The notes under the pieces are model-generated. The model saw only the letters and a program-made list of their open reading frames with translations. It was not told the origin of the DNA and did not search any database. Below are positions 34,223 through 46,492 of a DNA stretch of 64,000 bases, piece by piece (within the stretch, counting starts at the first letter, position 1; every line of letters starts with the position of its first letter). Source of the DNA: Lepeophtheirus salmonis (taxonomy: Eukaryota; Arthropoda; Copepoda; Siphonostomatoida; Caligidae); the NCBI RefSeq assembly GCF_016086655.4, contig NC_052136.2:44508492-44572491 (forward strand), written 5' to 3'. The translations under genes and the position numbers were made by a program.

Positions 34223-34928
34223 GGGTATTCATCCAGGGAGTAGGAGCCCTAGAACCAATTGAGATACATGATTTTTGCTTCATTATTATTTCAACCTTTG
34301 ATTAAAGTATCTTTAGTCCCTTCAAGTTTAAAAATTATAACTGCGCCACTATATTATAGCCAATAAGACATTGTTATATTCATTCTTGTATTACATTGTA
34401 TTTACTAGTATCAGAGTATTTTCATTGACGTCACAACTTACATCTTAAAACAATGAGCGCTCTCTTAGGGGGCTCATAATTTATATTTGTATAAAATAAA
34501 ATGGATGATTTGTCCTATAAATCTTGAAGACACTTCCTTAAATGGCTTTAAAAACGAATATAAACAAATCACTTGGAGATACTACTACGTAATTCATTAG
34601 AAAAAAAGGGATATTAAGATGAAATCTATTTAATTGGGACTGAAAAACCCTGAAAAAGGTATAGATTTTGTTATTATTTTGTTTAGGATGGGTTAAGGTT
34701 GGGTAACGTTAGATAATTGGTGGGAAATACTTTCATTAAACAATGAGTACATACAATAGTAATGTGACATCTGGTGGCATACCACTTTACTATTTTTGAC
34801 AATTCAAAAATGAAAAAAAATCTAAAAATAAAGTATTATTATTAATGTAATGAAAAAAGTGATCCTCACGTTGTTTTCCCCTTTTCTTGGCCTTTTTCTC
34901 CTCCCCTTCAGCCATTTGAAAATATTTT

Positions 34929-35499
34929 CATTAGGATGGTTTGTTTTTCAACTTTTTTCAAATTTCGATAACAGCTAGTTCAAAAAATTGTGATATCCTT
35001 TTCTTACGATGTTATCTTTCAGTAGAACATTTATTAATTGATTTTAACCTATACAAAATATTTATACAGTTTTTTTCCTGAAGCTATCCTATGGAGAAAA
35101 AGAGAGAAAAACTTTAGAAAATTTTGATTTTTCCTTTCTGAAAATGTAGAAATGATACACGCTATACATGGATCATCAAATTTTTTAAACTTTTTTCCCT
35201 TTTTTTGTTCCGTAGGAAAATTAAAAAAAAACAAAAACTTTCTTAAGACTTTTGATAGCTTAAAATAAGTGTTTATCAAAAATATTTTATGCAAAATATC
35301 TAAAAATGTCTTATTGATATCTTTATTTACTAAGTAAAGCGTTTTTTTTCTTTTCATAATTTGATCCAGATATGCGACTTTAAGAGTACTTCCTAGGACA
35401 ATGTAATTTGGTATAAGTAATTTTCATACTATATCACTACTTTTTCGAAGTAGCCATAATCGAAATTCGAGAAAAGTTGAAAAACGAACCGCCCTAACG
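34929..35499 (-). mobile_element. 571-bp non-autonomous P-like element
   Basis: The left terminus CATTAGGATGGTTTGTTTTT then CAACTTTTTTCAAATTTCGA then TAACAGCTAGTTC is mirrored on the minus strand from 35499 by CGTTAGGGCGGTTCGTTTTT then CAACTTTTCTCGAATTTCGA then TTATGGCTACTTC. The inverted repeats exceed 50 bp with few mismatches. Reading the minus strand inward, the next 250 bp align with 47644-48060, the 5' end of the P-like element. This is therefore a derivative keeping the 5' part and the far end. No clear target-site duplication was found. Confidence 0.75.
35049..35357 (-). pseudogene. Truncated N-terminal ORF of the P-like element
   Basis: A 102-codon minus-strand ORF contains KKTLYLVNKDINKTFLDILH, then KKFKKFDDPCIACIISTFSE, then NFLKFFSLFLHR. 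The copy at 47763-48060 encodes TKTLYLVNIDTKNTFVVVLH, then KSDDPLKVRIISFTFSGRKY, then NFLILFNLFLHGS. Matching amino-acid blocks in two copies suggest once-coding sequence. It runs into the terminal repeat after FLHR. No C2CH (THAP) zinc-finger cysteine/histidine pattern is present. Function unknown. Confidence 0.45.
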
Positions 35500-37650
35500 T
35501 ACATACGTATCCATACATTAATATTATCCGCCGACACATAAATAGATTCTATTTTCTCGTCTGCTATTGATCTGTTTTCTTTATGTATGTCGTAAAAAAA
35601 AATTAAACCTGATGGTAAATATGTACGTTAGATTCCCAAAACAAAATGTCTCCATAAAAACGTAGAAAATGTGCTCCAGAACAAACTTGCTTAGAATCAA
35701 GTCCTTCTTAACTCAGTCACGTAAAAGTTTACTTTTATTATTATTCTAAATCCCCTACATTTTCAAAGATCAATAACAGTTGCGGAAACATACAACTTAT
35801 TGTATTTTTACAATAAGTAAAATATGTGCCGCTGATTAGGGTCCTACATTAAACGCTTGTAATTTACGGATTACTGGCTTTGCAAGGTCTTTAATTTAAT
35901 GCTTCAGTCTTACATCCTGTCCCTCCTATCTTCCCTTATCTCTCTTACGTCCTAAATTTGCTTAGATGCTTTTTGTTGCACCTATGCAACAAAACAAAAA
36001 ACCTATTTTTATTCAACAAAAGTGTGTCAAATTGCAACAATTTTTTGTTACTTCTAAAAAAAAATCATTTTGGTATGTGTTAGTAAATATTAGTAATGTT
36101 TTATATCAGCAAACATGCAAAGTAGGTAATTAGTAATTACAAAAAACAAACATGCAAAAAACATTTTATTTCGATATATTACTTCTATGAAACGTTTTTC
36201 ACTTGAGAAAATTATATTCATGCCAAAAAATAAAATATAGCACTTACGGTTAATGCGTTTCCTTACACAGTATCCATTTTACTTTGTACATTAAATTACT
36301 TAAGTTTCCATTTATTAGAAATTTTCTGAGACCAAAATTTACTATTGCCAAAGATCCGTATTCCTTATTATTTAAAAGGGTATGACATAAACCAATAAAA
36401 AAATGATTTACGTTTTTTAATGCTAAACTTTTTATTAATTAGGGCTAAACAAGACAGGAAATAAATATATCAATCATATTTATGGTTATAATTAGTTGTA
36501 AATAGTTTGAAGTAAAAAATATTGAAAAATTTATTCCGGGTTAGCTCATGTATATATCAGAGTATAACTCTCCATCGTAAAAATATCTTAATTATGGCGA
36601 TTACGATCCTTATAAAAAGGCTGATTCTTGCCGATTCCGATGCATTGATACACCACTACCTTTCATCGTTATATCAGACAATTAGTGAAAAAAGAGATAC
36701 TCTAATTTAAGGTTGCTGATGAGAAGAGAAAAGGGAGAACGGACATTATTTAAAAAGAGTAAAGTCATCATAGTTTAATCAATTATTTATAGTTTGGATT
36801 ACGATAAGGTTTAATTCTAATTATGATAGTTTATTAAGGATAACTTTAGTTTATATTATTATAACGATAATCATTTTGATGTACATACCAAGTGATTCAG
36901 GAGAATTTCTATTCAAATATTATAGTCTCATTCTCGTACTAGTTTCGTTACCAAAATTAGTTTAAGTATTTTGATACTTTTTTTTAATCAAGATATAAAA
37001 CAAAAATATCATTTAGGGCAATTCACATATACTTACAGAGGTCCACAGTAAGTGGAAAGGACTATCTTAGATGATGACATTTTTATAGTCAGAAAATAAT
37101 ATTTTCATTCATCTTTTTTTTTTTAAATAAAGGACAGTTTTGTTGGTAGTACAGGGACTTACTTATAAATTCTGGGGTTAATCTCATCGGCACAAAAAAA
37201 TACTTTTATAAAGTAATGCTACTACACGTAATAGTTTCAATATCAACTTATTGCTGTTTTAAATTATTCAGATCTTCGGTAAAAATATTGTAACGTTATA
37301 CCAAACAAAACTACTACCTACTGTAACATACCATTGCCCAAATAAAGTTTGCCAATAATTTCTATAATCATTTGGTATTTATACCTTCAATATAGACGGA
37401 TGATGACGTTACTGGATAATATCTACGATGATGTCATTCAGCAAATTGGGTTCTTGTGATGTATTTTGATCCAATTCGGATGTTATTTTGTGGTTTAAGG
37501 CGGCACTAGACGTAACATTTTTTAGGCCTGATATATCCATACGGATGACAGAATCTTTTAAAGATAATTAAGATATGATATCTAGATAAGATATACACTC
37601 TTTTCACATGGTGAAATATGTCAATTTAAATTGTCAATCATCTGTATAAA
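35500..37650. other. AT-rich non-coding stretch
   Basis: No gene. TACAGGGACTTACTTATAAA at about 37149 resembles a mariner-type terminus, but no partner end was found nearby. Confidence 0.4.
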
Positions 37651-37654
37651 GAGT

Positions 37655-38064
37655 ATGTTGTTACAGTGGCTGAGTCCCTGGTTGAGGAATTGTTTGCAAG
37701 GATCAATTCTACTGTATCTGAGCCTTGTGACACCTCTTCATCTGTTTTGCAAGGAATATTTTTATACGTTGATGATACGAAAATCCTTTTCTCTGAACCA
37801 AAGTTCTCGTGATGTTTATACTAAATTTCTTAGCTGGGGGGTTACTTCGATATCACCTATACATGTTAGTAAATGTGTCTTGCTTTCTTTCTCCAAAAAA
37901 TATTTTATCACCAAGTTTTAAGGTAGTGGATTATTACTTAGACTTAAGAATTGACAATCATCTTAATCTGAGATTTAATAAGCATATACACTACGTTAAA
38001 AGGAAGGGCTAATCAAACTTGGGAATCATTAAAAAAAGTTTTAAAACACGTGAAGCTTCGTCAA
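37655..38064 (+). pseudogene. LINE reverse transcriptase, 5' part (split by piggyBac)
   Basis: NCLQGSIL at 37688 is the QGSILGPLLF block of non-LTR reverse transcriptases. After a deletion and frameshift, LYVDDTKILFSEP carries the YVDD/FADD catalytic motif (37765-37776). The 3' side continues CVLLSFSKK, KVVDYYLDLRIDNHLNLRFN, KHIHYVKRKG, then a frameshift into NLGIIKKSFKTREAS at 38064. The order matches the palm and thumb of jockey/CR1-type enzymes. Several frameshifts. It resumes at 40417. Confidence 0.75.
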
Positions 38065-38106
38065 CACTAGAACGACGGATAGTAACGACCCCCCTTAAAC
38101 GACAGT

Positions 38107-38126
38107 GGATATCAAAAATGATACCC
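38107..38126. repeat. Subterminal palindrome, piggyBac left end
   Basis: GGATATCAAAAATGATACCC, a near-palindrome 42 bp inside the left end. Sister copies are at 40203-40222 and 40383-40402. Confidence 0.6.
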
Positions 38127-38261
38127 ATTTATTTTTTAATATTTGTAACTGTTAGTGGTTGTTAAAATTAAAAGTAATGTGTTAATTTTTATTTTCTCCG
38201 AAGATTTATTATTTATTTAAAAAAAATAAACATAACCTTTATAATAACACATATAAATAAA

Positions 38262-40035
38262 TTAGCATTTTTTACAAGTTACAATTGTTTTTTCAGTACC
38301 AATACAAGGCTTGCATACGAATCTCTTACATTTACAACAGGTTTTGCTTTCTAAGCGCCGTGATTTTCTTGTACACTTGACTGTACACCAGTTTCTATTT
38401 TTTTAGTTGAACAGTTTGATTGTGATTGAAATAGTTGATTATTTTCTTCTATATCATCCTTTGATTCATCATCTTCACCAATAAGTTCGGTAATCAAAAA
38501 CTGGCAAAGAGTTATTTTCTTACCAGTCACTTCTTTGTACAGGATAATTGCATTGATACCAGCAAAATCCAAAATATTATAAAAAACTTGTAAAGGCAAT
38601 CGGAGAGAGATAATTTTTGGTGGAATAAAGTCTTGCCATTTCATCTAGAATATCAACTCCATAATTAGTTTCATTATAATACTGGATTGATTCTGGTAAC
38701 CTTTTTCGTACATCTAAAACTTTAACACTTTTGTGAACAGAGCTCCAAATTAATATTTTTTTTTCCCCCCTTGATATGAAGTCAATGTTTTGCCACTATT
38801 TACAAAGATTAAGCTTAAAAATAGTGCTGGTTTGGTAGCTTTTAGTTCAGGAGGTATTTCTTTGCGAGCACGATTCATAGTTCCTAAAATAGTCGTCTAT
38901 TTTTCTGAAGTTCATTTGCAAGAGACAATGACGTAAAGAAATTATCTGTTGTAACATTCCTCCATTTACCCAAATATGGTTCCTTTAGCTTCATTACGAC
39001 ATATTCTGATAAAGATTTATTTGCTGGTCTTTGAGAATCTTTTCCCAAGTAAGGAAACCCATTTACCAAGTATTTGGACGATGAATCAACTGCTAACCAA
39101 AATTTTATACCAAATTTATCAGGCCTTTTAGCCATATATTGGGTAAATGGATATCTAGCTTTTGTTGGGAATAGTTGCTCATCAATGGTAATATTTTCAC
39201 TTGGCCTGTATGATGACTTAAAATTTTCGACAAATCGACCCCATACCATTGAAATCAAGGCAAACCTGTCGTTTTGAAGTCTTTGTGATCTTGTGGAACG
39301 AATATCAAAGCGGACATAGATTAATAATTCCTTATATCTGTCGCGAGGGATAGTATTCCTAAAGAGATTGATCCCCCATTTTCTTGACCAAATGACTTCT
39401 GTCGGCTGCCCTTTGGCTAAGATTCCTCTCGCATACATTATTGCAATCAGTTGGAGTATTTCTCGTTTGCTGGTGTCCATACATCATTCTTAATTTTTGA
39501 ACGAGCCTCAACTATTGTACATTTTACAATGTGATCAATAATGTAGTTATCGATCAAGAGTTCAAAACCTGATAATGTTTTATCTGTAATGATGTTACGT
39601 TTTGCAAATGATGATGGACAGGAGACTTCCTTCAAAATGTTTTTTTTGGCTAAAACGGGCTGAAATTTCTCAATTTCCTATTTGTTTGTGCCAGATTGTG
39701 TTATCCTTGGCAACATACATTGACTCTTCTAATAAGTCTGTTGATTTATGTTTCTTAGAAGACGGGAATTGATTGCATCCTGGCATTTCTTGAAATGTTA
39801 AATATACCAGTTAGTTGTTAATAAATACACCTAGTATATAGTAAAAATAATAATGGTATTCAAGAAAATTGTCGAAAACATCAGAATAGTCATCAGAATC
39901 AGAAGAACTTGATTGAGGTGGTTGGCCATTTTCTTCATCTTTTTCCAATTCGAAATCCTCACCTTCTGAGTTGGATTACGATGTGCACTCAAGATAATGT
40001 CTTATTTCTTCAATGGATAATTTTTTCTTGGACAT
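38262..40035 (-). pseudogene. piggyBac-like transposase
   Basis: The minus-strand ATG (40035-40033) opens MSKKKLSIEEIRHYLECTS, a stop, then an acidic/serine-rich region (GEDFELEKDEENG, SSSSDSDDYSD) typical of piggyBac N-termini. The core ORF 39480-38884 has the DDE_Tnp_1_7-type blocks: ENITIDEQLFPTK (first D), FWLAVDSSSKYLVNGFPYLG, and NVTTDNFFTSLSLANEL (second D). After frameshifts, NYGVDILDEMARLYSTK gives the third D. The protein ends in a cysteine cluster, TCCKCKRFVCKPCIGTEKTI then VTCKKC, stop at 38262. All three catalytic aspartates are kept. One early stop and at least three frameshifts kill it. A 42-nt GT...AG stretch (39830-39789) may be a small intron. Confidence 0.88.
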
Positions 40036-40202
40036 CCTTGCACAATAAAAAGTGGAAGCAGAATGGATGGTTCAGAAAAATCTACGTGTATATTTATACT
40101 AGAAATGTACACGATTCCTATCTAGAGAAGTTTATTCATGTTTGAACTTGCTTGAGCCTGTTCATGCACAATTGTAGAACAAACATATTATTTGAAATGA
40201 TT

Positions 40203-40222
40203 GAGTATCAAATATGATACCC
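40203..40222. repeat. Subterminal palindrome, piggyBac right side
   Basis: GAGTATCAAATATGATACCC, about 195 bp inside the right end; second of three palindromes. Confidence 0.55.
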
Positions 40223-40382
40223 ACATCTGTCTAGGTAGTGTTCACTGTACCAACGAAAGGAATACTAATTTTAATTTATAATTTAGTTTTTTTGTGATTA
40301 ATAAAATGAATTAGGAGAATTCATACACTTATAAACAAATACAATCAAGAAGTTTCTCACAATATTTCCTCGAGTCCCAAAT

Positions 40383-40402
40383 GGGTATCAAAAATGATAC
40401 CC
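40383..40402. repeat. Subterminal palindrome, piggyBac right end
   Basis: GGGTATCAAAAATGATACCC, 14 bp inside the right end, with 8-bp perfect arms around AAAA. The best preserved of the three. Confidence 0.65.
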
Positions 40403-40416
40403 TCGTCGTTCTAGTG

Positions 40417-40652
40417 TTAATGGTGAAACTTTACAAAATAAGTGTCCTTCCGGTGATTTTAATGTACTAATTTGAGATCTTAAATCCTTCCAGAAACTAC
40501 CTGATTAAGTCACTGGAAAAGGTACAAGTTAGTTTTGTGTCAATTTTTTCTTCATTGGAAGATAATAACAACTATCCATACAAACTCCAAAGACTTGGCC
40601 TCTTCATTCTGTATCATAGATGTGAGACTAACCTCATCAACTTATGGTTAAT
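40417..40652 (+). pseudogene. LINE reverse transcriptase, 3' part
   Basis: Continues the LINE after the piggyBac element: LMVKLYKISVLPVILMY, a stop, FEILNPSRNYLIKSLEKVQV, then SSLEDNNNYPYKLQRLGLFI. This is the C-terminal region after the catalytic domain of CR1/jockey-type enzymes. The minus-strand copy at 52740-53022 has the same blocks. An AATAAA at 40733-40738 may belong to the element's 3' end. Confidence 0.7.
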
Positions 40653-41045
40653 CCTTTTTTAGTGTTATATATTTATATATGTTGTGTTAAGTTTGTAATT
40701 TTGTTAATTTTTAGCCAAACTGTACAAGTTGCAATAAAGAATGAGATGAATAATTTTAAATGAAGGATTTTCAGTACTTGGGATGAGGATATGTAAAAAT
40801 TGAATATTCAATAGATGATAGATATATTAATGCTGTAGTTTATACTATTTTAATACAAATGAATGAAATATAAGTATTATGTGGTACATTATAAAGTTCA
40901 TATGTTCATAGTTAGATTACTCATAAATACATAATAGCCATCTAATTTTAATAGATTAAAATTAAAATGATATAATTTACTAATAGTTAGCTATTAGAAT
41001 GACCAATTTTATATATATTTATACTAATTATAATTGTCAGTCGTT

Positions 41046-41085
41046 ATAGGCTGCGACTCTCTCCCCTGGGGGAAATAAATAAATA
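41046..41085 (+). repeat. Possible non-LTR 3' tail, (AAAT)n
   Basis: GCGACTCTCTCCCCTGGGGG then AAATAAATAAATAAAT. A GC-rich string ending in CCCTGGGGG plus a short tetranucleotide tail is a common ending of non-LTR elements, so this may mark the end of an old insertion. No coding part directly upstream. Confidence 0.3.
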
Positions 41086-41089
41086 AATG

Positions 41090-44000
41090 TATCCCTGACT
41101 TATCTGTGATTCATGGCTCGTAGGTAGTATTAAGTTAAAATGACTATTTACATTTTTATCATTTCTTATCTGGTTAATTAATTTTATTTATTGAAATTTC
41201 CTGACATGTTGTCAAAATAATATTTTATTGCAATACCGCTTTATGAAGTTTCAAACTCAATTTATCTATGTAATATAATTTCAAGGTAACATTATTTATC
41301 ATTTGAAATGATTATCATCAAAATATTTCTTTTATAAAAGATTTACCAAAACAACCATAACCTTTGTATTCTTGTATCTAAATATATGTAGCATTTTTTG
41401 GATCTACCTGTAAGTTTAATACTTATACTCAAATATATAGTATTATTTAAAATACTCTATAATACCAACTACATAGACTAATGAGCGGCCATGGTTTTGT
41501 CTATTTCTTAGTACAAATATGATTTTTTGAACTAATCAAAAAACAAGGTTTTTATATTTTTTAAATTGAGATTCTTGATTTTTTGGTTGAAAATGTTATT
41601 TTTTTCTTCAAAGCACTTGAGTAATTGTTTTTGAAGATATTTACGCTCGTATTTTTTTTTACGATTCGGAACAACAAATCTTTGAAAATAAATCGAATAA
41701 AGGATCGATATTGGAGTAATTCCAATTCCAGTCACTATATCATTTCTATATACGGACTGGGATTTGTGTTTATTTTCTCCCTTTCACGCCTGCTTGCCAC
41801 TTTTTTTTAGCTGCTCTTCTCCCATACATTCTTAATTTATATTAATTTTTGCTTTCTTTTATTTTTACATACTGACAGGTCATATTTTATACACCACTGC
41901 ATAGATTATCGAATTATATGAATTGTGTTTAATGCAAAATTAGGATTCCAAAGCTTATAGATAAATAATTAATTTTAACCAATTTGTTTTATTAATGATT
42001 ATAACAAGTGTAAACCAAATTACAATTATTCAGAACGAATTATATCATTTCGAATAGACTTATAGTTTTTTTATTTTCACATTTGACTGTTGCTCATATT
42101 TTTGGAAGAAAATTGGAAAAAAAAGGTTTTTTTTAAAAACAAAAATGATTTAATAAGGAGCAACAGTTCAGATCTTCCATTGTTCTCCAGATAAAAAGTT
42201 GAGAGAAAACATCCAACAGTTTATGAAAAGAAAAGAAATAACAATGATAATGGTTTTTCATTACATATTTTCATTTATTGTTCAGTTTTATTCAAGGTAT
42301 TGTAGCAATGGTAATTAAGTCTGCATGGAAGACAAACCTTCCACAATTGATAATCAACATTGATGAAAAATTCTTCGATTCTAAATGAATTGTTAACTTT
42401 CTTTTTAACTATTTAGAGTAATTTCTATATCCAAAATGATAAGTTTCATGAATGTCTTTGTTTTAAGTCCGGATTTTTCTATATTGCCAACTACATAAAA
42501 AAGAAAACTTTTCAACTCCTTGAGTTCATAGTTGTCGTTTGCATTGCATGGCAAAGCTTCATATCAGAAATGTACAAGATTTTCTTCAATCATTTACCTC
42601 CGACTGTCACATTTGAAGTTCTTGTTTACGTTCCTTTTTTTTTGAAAAATGTGATGGTCCAGGAAACTTTGACGGCAATACTGTCGGAAATAGAGCATTC
42701 CCACCAAATGACCATTTGGAATTCTTTCTGAAATCTGAATCGACAAAGTGAAAGGAGCATAGCAAAGCATACTTAAAATTAATTTATTGATCATCTCTAA
42801 ACAAATGATAAGTTTCTAATTTGGGAAAATATACTATTTACATTTTTCAACGAGTTTTTAGAAAATTCATTTACTGATGGTTTCGTTCTTTTATTAAATT
42901 CTTTTTTTTAAAGCAGATCCTGTCCTGGAATTAAAAACAACACAAAGTTTATTTTTACCCATATCTATCATTAAAAATATAAATATATATTTAATATTTG
43001 CTATTGATTAATTCATAGTAATAATTAATTTCTTGGTTAATATTGTTTACTTGAACCCGAAATGTGTACACGCACGATAGAAGTGGCAACACATCTTAGT
43101 TTGCCGTTTTCTTTTGCCCCAAACAAAACAACATTTTAAATCGCGGAACCTCTTTATTATGCCATGGAGAGTATTTGTGGTTTGTAGATTATAATCTGCA
43201 AAGTTCTTAGATATAAATTTCATCTCCAAATATGATGGATTTGATAACCAGCCCTCACTTTAAGCTCCTTAGACATAATCTAATATACATGTAGATTTAA
43301 GTATCTATTTGAAAATAAAAAATACTATGATTTACTTAATAACTTTGACCTATTCTGTATCATAATTACCGACTTACAAAGTGCATGTAAATGTTTAATC
43401 ACAAAAATTTTAGTCAAAAATGTATAAATCATAAATGAGATATAATTACACCACCGTCATTTAATCAGAGATTATTTTATATTATCAATTATAATTAATT
43501 AAAACTATACTAAGGTTTGAATTTCTCACATATGAAAAGGAAAGAGAAAGGCAGAAAAAAAAAGAACTTTTTGAAAGCGTGTAAAAAGAGAGCGTTGAAT
43601 GAATTTAAATATTTAAAAAATTAGAGTAAACTTAAAAGAATATAAAACATAAATATATAAGTATAGAAATTTATTTATAGATTCAAATATACCCATTTAA
43701 AACCATAACATATATGTATACTTAGTTTAATATATTTGCTAAGCTTTTTTAAAAAAGATTTATGGGTGTAAAATCTACAATAATTACATTAGAGTAATAC
43801 TTATTTATGAGAATGAAATAAACGTATATAATCAAAGTGATATTTTATACTATGTATTTTTTCTACTCTTATTTTTTTAAAAGGAAAAGAGGCTTTACAT
43901 TGAATATGACACACTTTTGCTAAGCATGCATTACACGGCGTAATTGACATAGTTATAGTATACGTCATTGTGAATGGATCTTAAGAAAGAAAGATTTAAT

Positions 44001-44140
44001 TTTCTAAAATTCTGGCAATTTTACTGGTTGCTAACTTAATTATTTTAAAGTTCCGGTCAATATCCTATTTTCTCTTACTTGGTTTCATCAATTTCTAGAA
44101 TGTTTGTACGAGTTTTGCTCAGCACTTTTTTTGCATAACT
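41090..44140. other. AT-rich non-coding stretch
   Basis: No gene assigned. Minus-strand ORFs at 42594-42794 and 43047-43229 have somewhat balanced composition but no recognisable domain. Confidence 0.4.
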
Positions 44141-44141
44141 A

Positions 44142-44258
44142 GTCTTGTGTCGTTCCTCATTTACTCGGTCCAATCTAGTATTATGACCAGTCCTATCTGT
44201 CCTTAGGACTGTCAATCCTTGGACCCCGGTCCTGAACTGTCACTTCGTTGAATTTTTC
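44142..44258. repeat. Repeat B fragment
   Basis: CTTGTGTCGTTCCTCATTTA, CGGTCCAATCTAG, CAGTCCTATCTGTCCTTAGG then ACTGTCAATCCTTGGACC. Resembles the left half of the full copy at 31059. Confidence 0.5.
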
Positions 44259-44769
44259 CTAAAAAGGAAGATGATTTATGAAGCCAAGTAAGATATATGA
44301 GATATTTTTTAAGATTATTGCACATATCTTGAATTTTTTCCCTCATTATAATACAAACATATTATCTTTTTAATTACTTATATAACTTATTCTATAATTT
44401 AACAAAATAATAATAAAAAAAGGAAAAATCTAGCTACGATAAAATTTACCTTCTTAAGGAACGAAATGAGGTACATAACTGTGGTCCGCTTTCCAAAATA
44501 TGGACGTACACAACACACGGTATAACCATTATTTATTTTACATTAGCTATGATTCTTTGAGGGTGGTGAGTACACTCAATCCTAAGCTGTGACTCATTTT
44601 CACCTTCATTAATTTTGTTCTAAAACTCTAGAGTTAGCTTAAGTTCTTTAAACCTACTTATTTTGCCAAAATATAATTATTTTTAATTAATTTCATAGTT
44701 AAATGCCGTTCATTGGCTAAGCATTCAGTGAGATATTGGTGTAAAAAGTCAAATATTAGCTGGAGGGAC

Positions 44770-45220
44770 CTTGTCCCTTTTGGAAAAAGAACTTGGACAA
44801 TCAATTTTCACAAGCATCCATTAACCCCAAATTTATACCTTCAAGCGCGTTGGCTATAGACGGAGCAGGTGATAATCACTTGTTGCTAAGTCCAGGTGAA
44901 TTCATAAGAACTTCACATCCGAGTTCCTGGAGCGTCTGGTACATCATTAATGAGGTATGCAGACTGGGGTTGTCTTATTGTCTCCTATTTAGGAATGCTG
45001 CCCGCATCTGTTTGATTGCCAACTTCAAACGGTCGAGTTCTTCACAGTAGTGGGCAGCATTGAGCGGGAAAAAAATAACTCGAGCCACTGTTGTGCGACA
45101 TGAAATGAAAGAGTAATGGCCGCGCATACTTTGCAAATTTCTTGGTCACTTTCTACGCGTTTTCCCTTTCAGGTAGTAAAAATGTAAAATATGGCGAATT
45201 TCTTCATATGATACCTCCAT
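44770..45220 (-). pseudogene. SETMAR-type mariner transposase, internally deleted
   Basis: The minus-strand ATG (45220) opens MEVSYEEIRHILHFYYLKGK, the mariner first helix-turn-helix. A frameshifted stretch gives AQQWLELF, and the reading then jumps to NAAHYCEELDRLKLAIKQMR, the C-terminal part of the catalytic domain. DNPSLHTSL keeps the second catalytic aspartate (QDNARPHTS block); LQELGCEVLMNSP follows, and in another frame ATSDYHLLRL keeps the third aspartate (APSDYHLFRS block). LGLMDACEN then LSKFFFQKG is near the end. The first catalytic aspartate and second DNA-binding domain are deleted. Confidence 0.75.
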
Positions 45221-45329
45221 ACTCGACTCACGATAACTCACGACTTAACGGGCCAAGTGTAATACTGTCCAAAACACGTTATCGTATACGCTCACAACTT
45301 TACAATACCTTATTGTATGATCAAATGTG

Positions 45330-46490
45330 ACGAATAATGTATAAGATTTAGTTACAAAAGGGGCAGAACTTTACCTCCAACTTTATATTAATTGAACTAT
45401 GTTATGTGTAACTTGTTTCAAAAGTTTATTATAACATTTGAACAATATATTTTTTGGTTAAGTTGATTTTCTTTCTCCATTATATCGATAAATACTTTTA
45501 TTCATGAATAATTACTACTGCACCAACATTTTCCATCCATGAAGCAAGTTTTTTTTCAATACTTGCCAATATTAAAGTTGTTATTACAGATAAAACACTC
45601 TTAACTCTATTATGAAATTGGTTTCAAACGTTACGTAAAATTTTGAGCTTTGTAAAAGAAAAAACAACAACAAAAAAACAAAACAAAAACAACTCAGACT
45701 TCAATATCACTTTTATGTCAAAAAGTGAAGTTCGCATCAACTAGCCCCACTCGCTCCTAAATATACCATAAATAATAAATATTTGTTATTTGGAAGCTTT
45801 TGAAGATAAATAATTTAATTTTGAGATATAATTATTTTATTGACGGCTTTCTAGTTTGGTTGATATAATTAGTTGGGGTAAGCTTAATGTTAAAACTTAG
45901 TGTTTATTTATAATTATATTCTTCTGATTTTTTTTATGGCCATCAAAACGAGCCATATATAAGCTTCATCAACCATGGGTTTCTGACCCTCCCCTTATAA
46001 TTAATTTGATTTTTTTTACTCAATAAATTAGGAAAAAATATGGATTAATTTTAACCAAAATATTACAAATGTCCTATTTTTTTTGACGTAATATGTTGAA
46101 AATAATTAACTTTTCTGAAAAAATGTGCGCATGTAATTTTTTTTAGAAAAACACATAAAAATTTTTGTTAGTGAATTTATTTTTTATACTGGATATAAAG
46201 TACCTCTTTAAAGTATCTTTTATATGAAAAAAACAAAACAAAACTCGAGAAAATATTCTACTTGGAATTGAAGTATAAATTTTGTTTCCGACCTCTTATA
46301 TAATCATTAAAGAAGAAACCAAATCAAACGAGCAATATACGTATGGTAGGGTTGACATTTTTGTAAAAAAAACTACCTTCAAAAATTAGGAGGAAAAAAA
46401 ATGTTTTTGCATATACTCTTTCTTAAGTTCTGTTCATTATTTAATTGGTCGTCTTGGTGTTAAATTGCCCCTCTAAAGTAAACATTCTTG
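45330..46490. other. AT-rich non-coding stretch
   Basis: No gene or repeat member assigned. Confidence 0.45.
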
Positions 46491-46492
46491 CC

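Larger units (their letters stand above)
38065..40416 (-). mobile_element. piggyBac-like transposon, 2352 bp
   Basis: The ends are CACTAGAACGACG (38065) and CGTCGTTCTAGTG (to 40416), perfect 13-bp inverted repeats. Inside each end lies a GGTATCA-type palindrome. One transposase relic on the minus strand fills the element. Termini, TTAA target and length fit the piggyBac superfamily. It interrupts a LINE. Confidence 0.9.
38061..40420. other. Target-site duplication of the piggyBac element
   Basis: The right flank is TTAA (40417-40420), the canonical piggyBac target; the left flank is TCAA (38061-38064), one base away. Joining the flanks with a single TTAA restores the LINE reading frame across the site, which supports TTAA as the original target and a later T-to-C change on the left. 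Confidence 0.75.

Noticed and set aside
42594..43229. Two minus-strand ORFs with balanced composition
   Set aside because: No domain, start context or splice signals; could be chance.
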